Notes: a model not told the origin generated them from the letters alone. Positions 11,560 through 23,374 are shown, numbered from the stretch's first letter. The stretch is 64,000 nt of DNA from Antilocapra americana (GCA_007570785.1 ML660203.1:4889476-4953475), one strand, 5' to 3'. Numbers and translations are program-made.

Positions 11560-11770
11560 AAGAGAACCTGCCATAAATGTCTTTCACATATTTTTAGAGA
11601 TGTATTCTTAGATATCTTATGTTCTCTATTGCCATTGAAAATGATACCCTTGAAAATTAATTATTGTAACTATCTCTTGCTGGCTATGTGGATAACAGCT
11701 TTTTAATATATTAACTGACTAGTCAGCTATCTTGCTACATTCTTATTGCATCCGTTAGGCTCAGCCAAAA
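11560..11770 (-). mobile_element. Old L1 fragment, antisense
   Basis: T-rich complement of L1 ORF2 (ttagagatgtattcttagat, then gtcagctatcttgctacatt). Boundaries approximate. Confidence 0.5.
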
Positions 11771-11929
11771 ATACATAAACCACTCCAGGTTTTCAAGCAA
11801 AAGTGATTTTATAGAAGGGATTGGATGGCTTACAAAATCACTGGAAAAGCTGAAGGATGTAATATAAGGATGGAGAGGCAACACTAACTTTCAGCTTCAG
11901 GTTCAGAAGAACATTGAAGAAATGTTTCC

Positions 11930-13080
11930 TTTGCCAGATATTGAAATATACTATAATGCCAGTGTAATAAAAAATTTGTTATTGGCATAAAAAATTGTCA
12001 AAGGAATTAGAAAAAACAGAATAGAGTGCCCAGAAACAGATTCCAGTATATATGACCATTTAATAAATGAAACAAATGGTATTTCAATTCAGTGGAAATT
12101 TAATAAATGATGCCAGTGTAAGCAGTTTTCCATCAAAAACGGGAAAAAAATCTTAGGCACCTACTTCATGCCTTATTTAAAAAAATTCTATCTGGGATGT
12201 AAACATAAATACTTACTGAAAAAATAAATAGAAAGTTAGGAGAGATGTTAAAACCTGAGGGTTTCAGAAATCATTATAACTAAGGCAATAAAACCCAGAA
12301 CAAATTTAGGGAAAGGCAGACTTTTGATTGTTTAAAAATTAAGCCTGTGTTTAAATATTTTTTAAAATCAATATTAAAGCAAATAATGCATTCTACACAT
12401 GTGCTAGATAGAAGGTTAGAACATGTTAAAAATAAATTGATAACAAATTGACAACAGAAATGCATACAAATCTTCAGGAAAAAAAATGGACAAAATATGG
12501 GAATGATAGTTGCAAGCATAAAAGGCCAATGGAGACAAAAGAATGATTACCCAATCTCTTTATTAGTAAGAATAATTTTAAGAATTAACAACAAGATCAT
12601 CTTTTATACCTAACAGATGAGAGGAAAAAGTGTTATTTATGGCAAATAGGAATATAGAAAATATGGAATTAATCCACCATTGCTGTCAACATGAATCAGT
12701 AGAACAGCTTTTTTTTGTTTGCTTTTTTGGTCAGCAATTTCAAAGGTTTTTAAAAGTTCTTTTTAAAATGTATTTGTTGACCCAATAATCCCACTCTTGG
12801 GGATCTAATTTATAGAAATAAAAATACCAGTGTGTAGAGATCCAAACATGGAAGCAAATATTTATGGCAGGATTTTTTAACAGAATCTGAGGTGAGTGAG
12901 GGAAAGTTTTTCTGAGATACACAGTTTGAGTAGATTATGCTACATCCACAATATTATGTTACCATTAAAAGAAGATGTTAGAGTCAGACCAAACAAGTAG
13001 ACAAGAGGGCTATCATCTATGGTGAAGGGAGAAAAGCAAGATGCATTATGTACTGTGGTCATTTTTTAAATAAAATAAAC
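11930..13080 (+). mobile_element. Old L1 (L1M type), 3' half
   Basis: A-rich strand with ORF2 C-terminal landmarks: aacagaatagagtgcccaga near 12018 and acccaataatcccactcttg near 12780. Heavily decayed, with no intact frame. Confidence 0.75.
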
Positions 13081-13257
13081 GCAAAATTTTTACTATCTAT
13101 ATTCGTATCAATACTTGCAAAAATATCAAGAGTTAGAGCTACAATTATAAGTACTGGATCATATGAGCATTGAATAGGCTATGGGATGTTAATAAGAAGT
13201 ATTTAATATAAGTCATGTGGTACTGGATGGGGAACCAGGAAAGGGAAAGCAGGAGAC

Positions 13258-13412
13258 ATTATTTTTTTTTCCTTTTATTTATTTTTTTCCTTTTATTTAT
13301 TTATTTATTGTAACAAATTCAGGAAAGACTTTTTTCTTTACAATATTGTGTTGCTTTTGCCATACATTAACATGAATCTGCCATGGGTATACATGTGTTC
13401 CCCATTATTTTT
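13258..13412 (-). mobile_element. Ruminant L1 3' end, antisense, very short
   Basis: Starts with a T-rich tail and has ctttacaatattgtgttgct, ccatacattaacatgaatct and gtatacatgtgttcccc. An imperfect cattattttttt-type duplication flanks it (about 13258 and 13404), suggesting a strongly 5'-truncated insertion. Confidence 0.8.
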
Positions 13413-13466
13413 TTAATTGTATTAAAATATCTAAAATAACCAACTTTATATTTGTATTTTGTGCAT

Positions 13467-13502
<36 letters not shown>
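13467..13502. repeat. (AC)n(AT)n microsatellite
   Basis: About thirteen AC units run directly into four or five AT units. A typical polymorphic dinucleotide locus. Confidence 0.97.
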
Positions 13503-13503
<1 letters not shown>

Positions 13504-13642
13504 AGGTTCATGAAAAGATAAACAGCAACATGTTGATTTTGATTATGCTGGAAAGCAGGATTTCAAGAGACATTAAATTTAATATGTCACCTTTATTTTT
13601 ATAAATAAAACATATTAACTGCGTAATCCTAGGAACTAGTGA

Positions 13643-13840
13643 TGGGCTTCCCTGGTGGCTCAGAAGATAAAGAATCCACCTGCAATGCAGGAGACCTGGG
13701 TTCAACTATTGGGTTGGGAAGATCCCCTGGAGGAGGGCATGGCAACCCACTCCAGCATTCTTACTTGGAGAATCTCATGGACAGAGGAGGCTGGCGGGGT
13801 CACGAAGAGTCGGACACAACTGAGCCACCAGGCTCAGCGT
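13643..13840 (+). mobile_element. Bov-tA/Bov-A2 SINE
   Basis: Sense copy (tgggcttccctggtggctca start). A perfect 10-bp target-site duplication gaactagtga lies at 13633-13642 and 13841-13850. Confidence 0.96.
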
Positions 13841-14149
13841 GAACTAGTGAAGCTAGTTTCACAGTTGAAAAATGAAGAAGGAAGAAAATTTTGTTTCTTC
13901 TAGGTGTCTACATAAGCCTTCTTGGCCAACCCAATATGAACCAAAAATAAGTAATTACAGGTACCCAGAAAAAAGTCTATAAATATCTAGTCTTTCATGT
14001 CAGTGGGTCACAACAGATCTTCACATGGTTTACTTTCTACACTCTTCATTCTGCTCATGGTTAGCTCCTGAGAGAGGGTTTTCTTGACCACTTTATCCAT
14101 TTTACCCATCACAGATCATCCATCACCTAAGCCTTTATGTTGACTTGAC

Positions 14150-15030
14150 ATAACATTTAAAATTAAATGCACACAGTTAAAATTAAATTTTATTTTTAGT
14201 CTTCCTCTTTTAATAATTTTTGAAAACGCAATTCTGGCTCTTTTCCTTTGAAAAAAATACAGCTTTAGCTGTGACCCACAATTTTTATTATGAGGTTTGG
14301 GTTTTTCTTTCCCATTCATTCTTTTAAAAAATAACTAGAAATTTTCATTTTCCCCTCTTCATCAGGTGTTGTTTCAAAATGTTTTAAAATAGAAATGTGC
14401 TAGTTACATTTTTCAGGGGCAGACATCATTTGTTATTGATTTCCATATTTTTGAAGAGGAGGGGGAAGTAATTCTAAAATGAGATCTATAAAATATGTTC
14501 TTTGGAAATTTATTGAGCATTTTTGTGGCTACGTATATGGTTATTTTTCACCATGTTCCAAGGACATAAAATGACATATATTTCCATTTTGCTAGGATAA
14601 CATACTCTTTATAAATCTATTAAATTGTGCTTACTGATTATTTTTCTGAAATATTCTATTACTACCCATATTGGTTTTTATATCTCAAAATAATTAGACT
14701 GAAAATTTCCAAATAAATGCATTTTAACAAATTACCATATTAAGTTACCAAATTGCCAAATTCGAACCCAATATTTACATTTTGCTGCAGTGTTCTTTGC
14801 TGTGTAAGGATCTACATCCTTTGCAAGTCTCTTATGGACTGTTGCATTTTATTATTATATAATATCCTTCTTTATTCTCCTTAGTGCCTATGACTTTGAT
14901 TTTCCTTGTCCTTATATTTCTATTTTCTCTAGCACTTCATTTTATTTGTATTTATCTCATAGCCCACAATAATGACTTTTTTTTCTTCCTTCTTTTCCCT
15001 CCTGGTAATGTAGAAGCTCTATTATGTCTT
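14150..15030 (-). mobile_element. Old L1, antisense, endonuclease/reverse-transcriptase part
   Basis: Complement of L1 ORF2: tttagctgtgacccacaatt near 14264, tctttggaaatttattgagc near 14499, aatatccttctttattctcc near 14860. Long but decayed. Confidence 0.7.
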
Positions 15031-15976
15031 TAAGTCTGTTAGTGGTTCTTGCTTCTAATTATCAAAATCAAACCTGTTTCTCCCACTGATGCTTCACATA
15101 CTTGCTCCACTTCCACTGAGAGGAATGCTTTAGCATAGAGTCACTTTTACCTCCATATTAAACCTTCAGAACTGTAGTAAGTACTGCCAAACAAGATCTG
15201 AAGATTATGCAGTTAGTCAGTGTCTCCTGACCTCTGGCCAGCTCCAGTTTTCAAACTCTGGTGGGTTGGTTAAAGTTCTTGCTTTTCCTAAGGGTGGGTT
15301 GTGGTTGGAAAGGAACTTCTTGTGACTAATTGGGACAGTCTCAGTGGAGGCAATATTTCATGAGATTTCACTCTCTTTTCTTTCCTGATCTTTGACCATG
15401 CAGATCTACGAATAACACTGTATTATGTGTTTCATTAAATTCATAATACCAAGGGCCTGCACCTTTTGACAATTGGGTTATTTGGACACCGCATATCCCA
15501 TCATGGTGGAATGTTATCACATGTTAATTTTCTGCTCTTTGCAACTCCCTTCCTCCCCTCCCGTTCTCCCATTATTGGATTTTGCTGAGAGTTGTGTTTT
15601 CTGTTTTTGTTTTTATGAGGGCAGTCTATTAAAAGTCTTCCCTTGTTTTGGGTGTCACTTTTTCCAGGACCACTTCCTTTATACCTATACTACAAATTCA
15701 TAGTAGCATTGTCATAATCAATTATACATAATTGCATACATATATGGAGTGCTCACCCATCTCAACTTGCTATATATTTATTTGTTGCCTATCCCTATTT
15801 CTGTTCCTTTTATATCTTGCAACAGGTTGAAGTCTTTGGTCTTACTGAAATTTAACGTTCATAACTACAGTTACTCCCTCTGACATTGAACACGGATTAC
15901 GCTCTCTGACACCTTTTCTGATTCTTTTCTTTTTTTCGGCCAATAGATGTATTAGGTGTAGAATATTGACAGTGTA
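15031..15976. other. Unassigned, no gene seen
   Basis: T-rich sequence that may be more decayed antisense L1. Open frames are short and without resemblance. Confidence 0.35.
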
Positions 15977-15978
15977 CA

Positions 15979-16191
15979 GGCTTCCCCGGTGGCTCAGTAG
16001 TAAAGAATCCATCTGCCAATGCTGGAGACCCCAGTTTGATCTCGGGGTCGGAAAGATCCCCTGGAGAAGGAAATGGCCACCCACACCAGTGTTTCTGCCT
16101 GGGTAATCCCACGGACAGAGGAACCTTGCAGGCTACAGTTCACGGAGTCACAAAGAGTCAGACACAACTGAGTGACTAAATAACAGCAAAG
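15979..16191 (+). mobile_element. Bov-tA/Bov-A2 SINE
   Basis: Sense copy starting ggcttccccggtggctcagt and ending gacacaactgagtgac then taacagcaaag. Full-length, moderately diverged. Confidence 0.95.
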
Positions 16192-16872
16192 TGGCACTGC
16201 AGCCATCCTCCTTTAAGAGCCTGCAGATGTTGCAGAGCAGTTAGTTTCCTATACTGAAGAGAAATCTGACAGGTTTACTCAGCTATGTAAAAAAAAAAAA
16301 AAGAAAAAAAACAATCAAAAGCAGCTACTTTTAAATAGAAACTTTAAGGACTTTTGTGTGGCTTAGAATTTAAGAATTTCAAAGGTTTAGAAATTTTTGG
16401 TAATTTTTGAAACCCAGTGAGAAAGCTTAACTGCAAATTTATCTTCCTTCAGCTCAAGGAAATTGCCTTATGTTTCTTTTTAAATTATTACTTTCCCTCT
16501 TAGTTTTCCTTTTCTTCTCCTGTTAATCCAGTGATTCCAATTAGATTTCCTGATTCTGTCCTCAAAACTCTTATTTTTCACTCTTGAACTTATGGCTATA
16601 TGTTTCTGCTTTATTTCATGACACTTTTTATCAACATCAGCTTTCAAATCTTTACTTACAATCTTGGCAAGGCTATGCTTTCTTATAATTTATGTATTGA
16701 TTTTTGAAACTGGAAAATCATTAACTGGTGAAACTATTTCCCTAATTTTATCTCTTTGAGAATTCTTCCCTAGACTATTTCCCCTTCCCCAAAACTAGCA
16801 TGGAAATTAACCCCTCATATGAGGAGAACCTTGATCAAGTCATTCCTACAGTTGGAGAGACAGATGCAAGTA
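16192..16872. other. Unassigned AT-rich stretch
   Basis: Includes an interrupted A-run near 16290-16312 and T-rich sequence at 16440-16760 that may be decayed antisense L1. No coding signal. Confidence 0.35.
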
Positions 16873-17076
16873 TGTAAACCACTCACGCATGTCCAACTCT
16901 TTGTGACCCCATGGACTGTAGCCTTCCAGGCTCCTCTGTCCATGGAATTCTCCAGGCAAGAATACTGGAATGGGTAGCCACCCCCTTCTCCAGGGGATCT
17001 TCCCAACCCAGGGATCAAATCCTGGTCTCCCACATTGCAGGCAGACTCTTTACCATCTGAGCCATCAGGAAAGTCC
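16873..17076 (-). mobile_element. Bov-tA/Bov-A2 SINE, antisense
   Basis: Complement copy: gtccaactctttgtgacccc, ccaggcaagaatactggaat, then the head complement gagccatcaggaaagtcc. Confidence 0.95.
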
Positions 17077-17930
17077 TAATAAATCACAGAAGTCAAGAAA
17101 GTTTAAGCAGAAATCTGACCCCTGCTATTCCCAGATCTTTTTCTTAACAATAAATGAATAGATTATTTAAAACAGATTTAAGGATTCATTTTTAACTCTT
17201 AAACCCTCTGGAACTCCTAAACCAACATGGAAATAGAAGTTTGATACTTCTATTACAATGCTGAGGTAAAAGAAATAAACATTTTACATAATAATTAAAG
17301 AGAGATAAGAAGACAGACTCTCTTGGAGTTATGCTGGCAGGAGTGCTCATTTCCACACTGAGAAAGGTCTAATTGTGTTGCGGGTATCTGATTCAGGGAC
17401 CCGACCGAAAAGGAGGCTACTTTCCTCTCCCTCCCAGAACCTCAACATCTGTCCCCTTTGCAATTCTGTCCTTTATTTAGCTTTAGAACCAGGCATAATC
17501 ATGAGCAACTGGGCATGCCAGATGCCAGTACCCAATGGTGTGGGAGCTTCTGGGTAGGAGAGGAGAGGGTGAGGGTCAGAGAGAACTGCTAGAAGGGTGG
17601 AGAGAAGAGAATGGAAGGAGTCCAGGTGAGAATGAATTTCTCTGTTGACCTCAGTACCCACAGGAGGCAGCGCTCAGACCCCATACCTATGAAAAGGTCT
17701 CGGTCAAGTGCAAGAGACTCACCACTCCAATTCTCACCCTCTTCCAGATCTTCAAAGGTGGTATTATTTTGTTCCAACAAGTCAATTACTGATAAAACTT
17801 TCTCCAGAATCCCTGGAGATTTCTGTTACCACTATTTCTTCATTTTACAACCAAGAACCGCTTCCTGACGTTGGCACAAAGCTTTGCAAATGAAATTATA
17901 AGAAATCACATCTAAAAATCCTTCCATAAG
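17077..17930. other. Mostly unique sequence with an exon-like patch, no supported gene
   Basis: Low-repeat interval. A plus-strand frame at 17611-17868 reads through an Arg/Ser-rich stretch, and splice-like AG and GT words flank it. There is no start context, family match or neighbouring exon, so it is reported only as a weak candidate. Confidence 0.3.
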
Positions 17931-17934
17931 AGAG

Positions 17935-18480
17935 AAAAATAACAACAATGGAAAGAGCTGGCACTACTCTAACCAAATGATGAAGGTTAATCCAGTGATG
18001 AAGTTTAACATCATTGACAATGCCATGTGGATATCATGTTTTCCTTGTGGGATTCTTTCCAAAAATCCATAAGCATGAGGCACCTTAGGCAAACTCAAAC
18101 TGAGGGACCTCAGCGGTTTTTCTCAAAATCGTAAGACCATGAACAGCAAGAGAAGACTAAGAAACTGTTGCAGACCCCAGTACACTTAAGAGATATAATG
18201 ATAAAATGAAATGTTCTTCTCTGGATTTGATCCCAAAACAACAACAGAAAAGGATATTAATGGAAAAACTCATGAGCTTTAAATAAAGTCTGTTTTAAGT
18301 AAAACATCAATGTTGGCTTCTCAGCTTTGATAAGTATATACAATGGTAACATATAATAGAAACTTTAAGGAAAGCTGAAACTAAGAGGTATGGGGGGCTA
18401 TGTGTACTTTCCTGTTATTTTCATCAATCTAAAATAACTCCATAATTGAACATATTTTTTAAAAGTTCCCCATATGCTAA
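17935..18480 (+). mobile_element. Old L1 3' UTR
   Basis: Matches the ordering of an old L1 3' UTR: aactcaaactgagggacct, agaagactaagaaactgttg, gatattaatggaaaaactca, ataaagtctgttttaagta, ctgttattttcatcaatct. The end is A/T-rich. Confidence 0.65.
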
Positions 18481-19555
18481 AAACTAGTTAACCTCCTTAG
18501 CTCTAGGCTAGATAAACTTAACTACTTCTCCTTTAGATTCAGTTACCTAGAAAGGCAAGTATGCTACGAATATATTTCTGACACTCACAAATGTTTATTA
18601 GCACCTACACTATGCCAATGATCTGATGGTTCAACTGTCATGTATAGATATGACATACATGATGCAGCCAAGTCATTGTCACTGGAGAAACCATTTCTTG
18701 GAGCCTTGTTTCTCTTTCTGCTGGTGTCCTTTATGACTATAGCTCTCCAAAAGTTTAATCGAGATATTGAGGACTTTGTTTTCTTATATCTTCTTTAGTA
18801 GATAGAGAGCTTAGTAGCTCTCTCAAGACATTCAGTGACTCTCATTTGGGTAATGTGCTGAGCTTGCTACCAATATTTTGAGTAAATGCGAACAGGCTCT
18901 GAATTGGTATCTCTGTGCAGAGACTGCGTTGTTCAAAGAACAAGGAACGCAGCGGGATGCACACCTTCATTCTGCCTGCAGTCAGGTCCAAACCGGATGG
19001 TGGGCAGAACAATGGGAGACAGATAGCATCAATTTCTTCGCCAACAAAAAGTGCAAGAAATAGTATTTCCCCTTCCCCTGAAACCTGATGGGAATTCAAG
19101 AATCAGGCTTGATCTTGGGGTGAGAGGAGAGGGTGTTTGGGAAAGGAAAGAGGAGAAAAGGCATGAACTGAGCCAAGGGTCTCGCTCTCTCCTGCCTTCT
19201 TCCTCCGTAGGGATGTCAGTGGGGAAGGAAATAGGCCATTAGCAAGTGTGTGTTCATTCCTGACACAGTTGAGATAATTCCCGTCAGCCATGGTCTCATC
19301 ACTGTTGGATGGGCCATTGGAAGGTGAGTGTGCACTCTCTGCTCTCAGAGTCAGAGGAGTGAGTTTGGGTTGCAGCCAGATCCTTTCTGCCCATCAATGC
19401 ATCCCACCTTGGACTGCAGCAAGAGAGAAGGCAGGGTTTTCTGCAGGATGCCAAGGTGCTCAGAGTTTGATAGGTATTCATATGTTCTCTTTGCCATTGA
19501 GTCTTTAAAAGTTACATAAATTTATGTCCATTAAAAAATCTCTGACCTGTAACAC
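18481..19555. other. Low-repeat sequence, no supported gene
   Basis: No transposon recognised. GC is somewhat higher at 18870-19470 and short frames are open on both strands. A perfect 15-bp palindrome-like motif lies at 18929-18943. Confidence 0.4.
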
Positions 19556-19559
19556 CTTG

Positions 19560-19652
19560 TTTTTTAAATTTTATTGTTTTTTGAAATTGATTTTATTGGA
19601 GTATAGCTGCTTTACAATACAGAGTTAGTTTTACTGTGCAGCAAACTGAATC

Positions 19653-19705
<53 letters not shown>

Positions 19706-19985
19706 CTCCTCTTTGGATTTCCCTGCCATTTAGCTCACCACAGAGCACTGAGTAAGGTTTCCAGAGCTATACAGTGGCTTCTCATTATTTATCTGTTTTA
19801 TACATAGTATCGATAATGCATATATGTCAATTTCAATCTCCCAATTTATTCCACCACACTCTTTTCCCTCTTGGTGTCCAAACATTTGTTCTCTACATCT
19901 GTGTCTCTACTTCTGGTCTACAAATAAGACCACCTATACCATTTTTCTAGACTCCACATATGTGTTAATATATGGAAAGAGGAAA
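19560..19985 (-). mobile_element. Ruminant L1 3' end, antisense
   Basis: tttattggagtatagctgct, then caccacagagcactgagtaa, gtgtctctacttctggtcta and ccatttttctagactccaca: the complement of the 3' end of a ruminant L1. An (AT)n tract has expanded inside it. Confidence 0.88.
19655..19702. repeat. (AT)24 microsatellite
   Basis: 48 bp of uninterrupted AT dinucleotides inside an antisense L1. Self-complementary, so able to extrude a cruciform. Confidence 0.98.
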
Positions 19986-20403
19986 GATGGTGATGCCCAA
20001 CTTCTCTCCAAATTGAAAACTCTGGGTCCTATATCTAAGTTCTCAAGTTTTGCACAAAGTGGATCTCTGGGGGGAAAGAGGTGCTGACTGCTGTAGAAGT
20101 GCATTTTAAAATATAGTAGATTTTTGAGATTAGGAGAATATTGTTTATGATATATGAGTTGAAACATGACAAGAGGCATGACATGGGCAGTCCACCTTAG
20201 AGGTGAAGGATAGTCTGGATACATTTCCAAATTTTCAAGCAAATGGAAAAAAGATATCTTGAAGTCATGACCTGCATAAAATGCGAAGGCAAATACCACT
20301 GTAAACCACACAGTTATTAAAACTGTGTTCTAACTTGCTGTTTCTATGTAGTACATATGCACTGGTGCAGATCATCACTGGACAAGACTTAGGCACGTGG
20401 CGT

Positions 20404-20856
20404 GCTTTAATTGCTCAGTTGTGTAGGACTCTTTGCGACCCCATGTCTAGACTCTTTGCAACCTGATAGTCCAGACCCCTTCCCTTGTGGCTCAGCTGGT
20501 GAAGAATCCGCCTGCAATGCGGGAGACCTGGATTCAATCCCTAGGTTGGGAAGATCCCATGGAGAAGGGAAAGGCTACCCACTCCAGTATTTAGGCCTGG
20601 AGAATTCCATGGACTGTATAGTCCATGGGGTCACAAAGAGTCAGACACAACTGAGCAACTTTCACTTCACTTCAGTCCAGACGCCATGGACTGTAACTCA
20701 CCAGGTTCCTCTGTCCATGGGGATTCTCGAGGCAAGAACACTGGAGTGGGTTGCCATGCCCTCCTCTAGGGAATCTTCACAACTCAGGGATCGAACACAG
20801 ATCTCCCCCATTGCAGGCAGATTCTTTACCATCTGAGCTACCTGGGAAACTCTAGC
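20404..20856 (-). mobile_element. Bov-tA SINE, antisense, split by a sense SINE
   Basis: Antisense halves at about 20404-20476 (ttgctcagttgtgtaggact) and 20683-20856 (gttcctctgtccatgggg to tgagctacctgggaaac) form one SINE interrupted by the sense copy between them. Confidence 0.9.
20477..20673 (+). mobile_element. Bov-tA SINE inserted into an antisense Bov-tA
   Basis: Sense copy (cttcccttgtggctcagctg to agtcagacacaactgagc). A 9-bp target-site duplication agtccagac lies at 20468-20476 and 20674-20682, inside the older SINE. Confidence 0.93.
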
Positions 20857-21594
20857 TGAGAGTTCCACCTAGTTGGACCTGTGGAAAAATACTTACCAAT
20901 CTTTTTCTTGCATTGTACACCAGGCGACCCAGTGGTATAGACTAAGAGGTGCTTCCCAAGAGAAAGGAACTAAATTTTTTAATGAGGCAGAGTTTATACC
21001 CATAGTGACAGGTCGACACACTCAGTGGCTAAATGCCTTGCTATTTAGAAAATCTCTCTTCTCTGGAAGAATATTTCTGGAGTTCAGATCCTGAAACACA
21101 AGGCTTCTTCTAGTTTGTAAATTCCTTTGAAGTGAGTCCAAGATTGTATTCCCAACTAGAAAATAAACCAAAAGAAAAAACAAATCTCAGAGGAATGATT
21201 TGGGTCTTTCCCTTCTTTATGCTAACAACATTTTATTGTTCATATAAAAATTCAGGAATTATACAAGAATTAAGAAAGAGCCCAGGGAAAATACACCGGA
21301 GATAAGCACACAAGAAAGAGGTAAAGTTTCCCTTCCAGACTCTCATGAAAGAAAATCCAAGCTTGGAAAAAAGGTTCTCCAGATGAGCTCAAGAATAAAC
21401 CTCCACAATTTATTGGTCCAGGGAATTAGAGAAAAACTCCAACATAGATATTTTAGAACATTTCTGATTAGGTTCTATAACACACATAAAGTTTTTTAAA
21501 TCTAAGTAAACATACATCAAGTGAAGTAAAGAAAGACAAAAAAGAGAAGGAAGCCTTTAAAATGCATTATTTCCTTAACTTTTGCATTGCATGC
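20857..21594. other. Unassigned, no gene seen
   Basis: AT-rich with a 73-codon frame at 20873-21094 of no recognised family. No transposon landmarks seen. Confidence 0.35.
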
Positions 21595-21596
21595 AT

Positions 21597-21812
21597 GCTA
21601 ACTCACTTTAGTCGTGTCCAGTTTGGTGTGTCCCTATGGACTGGAGACTGCCAGTCTCCTCTGTCCATGCAATTCTCCAGGCAAGATTACTGGAGTGGGT
21701 TTCCATGTCCTCCTCTAGAGAATCTCCCTGACCCAGGGATCAAACCCACATCTCTTATGTCTCCTCCATAGGCAGGCAGATTCTTTACCACTAGTGCCAC
21801 CTGGGAAACCTC
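21597..21812 (-). mobile_element. Bov-tA/Bov-A2 SINE, antisense
   Basis: Complement copy: gctaactcactttagtcgtg, ctctgtccatgcaattctcc, ctttaccactagtgccacct, ending gggaaac. Confidence 0.95.
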
Positions 21813-21984
21813 TCTTTGATGTATGTAGTCCCTATATTCCTTTAAGCTTCTTCTCTCTCTCTTTCTTTTTTTTTGCCCTTAAGTTTCAAAGTTCTTTTCT
21901 CCTTCTCTCTCTTGTGATATATATTACCTTTAGCATAAAATCTATTGCCTCTTGTATCATGGGTCCCTCGTGTAAAAGTTGTGC

Positions 21985-22160
21985 TTCCCAGCTGGCACAA
22001 GTGGTAAAGAACTAGCCTGCTAATGCAGGAGACCCAACAGCCATCAGAGAAGAATACTGGAGTGGGTAGTCCATCCCTCCTCCAGGGGAATCCTCTCAAC
22101 CCCTGGCGTCTCCTGCATTGCAGGAGATTCTTTACCAGATGAGCTACCAGGGAAGCCTGA
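21985..22160. mobile_element. Two Bov-tA heads joined head-to-head in opposite orientation
   Basis: A sense SINE head (gcttcccagctggcacaagt to aatgcaggagaccc, about 21985-22036) is followed after a short spacer by an antisense SINE head half (gaatactggagtgggtagtc to gctaccagggaagcc, about 22050-22159). The outer ends are complementary. Confidence 0.85.
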
Positions 22161-22400
22161 CTTAGCATGCACACATACATAAAAGAATGTATGTGAATAT
22201 ATACATACACATATAGAAGAAATATTTCAGAGAAGGATGGAAAAAATTGATTGGAAACAGTAAAGAAATAGGGAAAAAAAAACAGTTGAGTAAAAGAAAG
22301 TAATCTGCTGACTAAAGCAATTCATCAATCCCCAGCAAAATTAATAAAACAGAATAAAATCCAAGATTTACCCAAACAACATTCAATTTAAGTATGAAGT

Positions 22401-22612
22401 ATACCTTCCCTGGTGGCTCAGATAGAAAAGAATCTGCCTGCAGTGCAGGAGACCTGGGTTCAATCTCTGGGTCAGGAAGATCCCTGGAAAACCCACTCCA
22501 GTATTCTTGCGTGGAAAATTCCATCGTCTGGAGGAATTTTCCAGAGGAGCCTGGATGCTACATTCCATGGGGTCGCGAAGAGTAAGACATGGCTCAATGA
22601 CTGACACTTTAT
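22401..22612 (+). mobile_element. Bov-tA SINE with internal rearrangement
   Basis: Sense copy (accttccctggtggctcaga start, tggggtcgcgaagagtaag near the end). The middle carries a perfect inverted repeat at 22513-22522 and 22533-22542 that is not part of the usual SINE. Confidence 0.92.
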
Positions 22613-23374
22613 ACATTCTAAAAGGAAATATGAAGAAAAGATAGGTTGGTATAAATAGACACGAAATCACAGTAGCCACGCACATGTCTGAACAAACAGA
22701 AATTACTGAGTTCTGAGGGGGAAATATGCTGGCCACCATGTCGTATGGCCAATGATTGTGTGAGGGCAGATGAAAAACATTCTTAGAGAGGCGTGGGCTG
22801 AGAACTGAGGCAATCTGTGTTGCCTGGTGGAGAAAATTACTCTCAGTCACTCTACCTGAGCAAAAGATGAATCAATATCAACAACTCAAAAATGAGGAAG
22901 TTGTGGTAATAAGGAATTGATGGTGTCCCTTTGGGCATGTACTTCTTAGCCTCTATTGAGTTCTCTCCTCTGCTTGACTAATGATGGGGTATATGGCATG
23001 TGGCAAGCTCTTCCTTTTAAGAAGGAAAGGCATTGCACTTGTAAAACAGGACAAATGGACGTGTCCCCTCCCACCAGCCCCAGAGGGAGAACTAACAGAG
23101 CTCCATCAGTATATACTCTGTGGTCAGCAAAGGTAAAATCAAAGGCAGCCCCAGGAGTGAGCCCTGGGTATTTCTCATTGGCTTTTTGCAACTCTCCTCA
23201 CAGATCTGGCTGCATCCCCTTGAAACGGGAAATGAAAGTGCAAGGGATTGATTCTGCATTTGCTGTTCTCTATGTGTAACTTTTATTTTTTACATTAAAA
23301 AGAATGAGTTTTCTGGGTTAAACCATTGCCATCAGAACTCAATTTTCTCCTCCATTGTTGCTTTCTGTTTAAAA
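22613..23374. other. Unassigned, no supported gene
   Basis: Contains a 107-codon plus-strand frame at 22956-23279 and minus-strand frames of similar length over it. No domains or repeats recognised. Confidence 0.35.

Noticed and set aside
13467..13502. CRISPR-like array suspicion from tandem repeats
   Set aside because: Simple dinucleotide repeats in mammalian DNA; no spacers or direct repeats of CRISPR type anywhere in the window.
20411..20836. 141-codon plus-strand open frame
   Set aside because: Lies wholly within the nested SINE pair; translation of SINE sequence.
22383..22850. 155-codon minus-strand open frame, the longest in the window
   Set aside because: Its C-terminal part is antisense Bov-tA SINE and the rest has no domain. 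SINE read-through.
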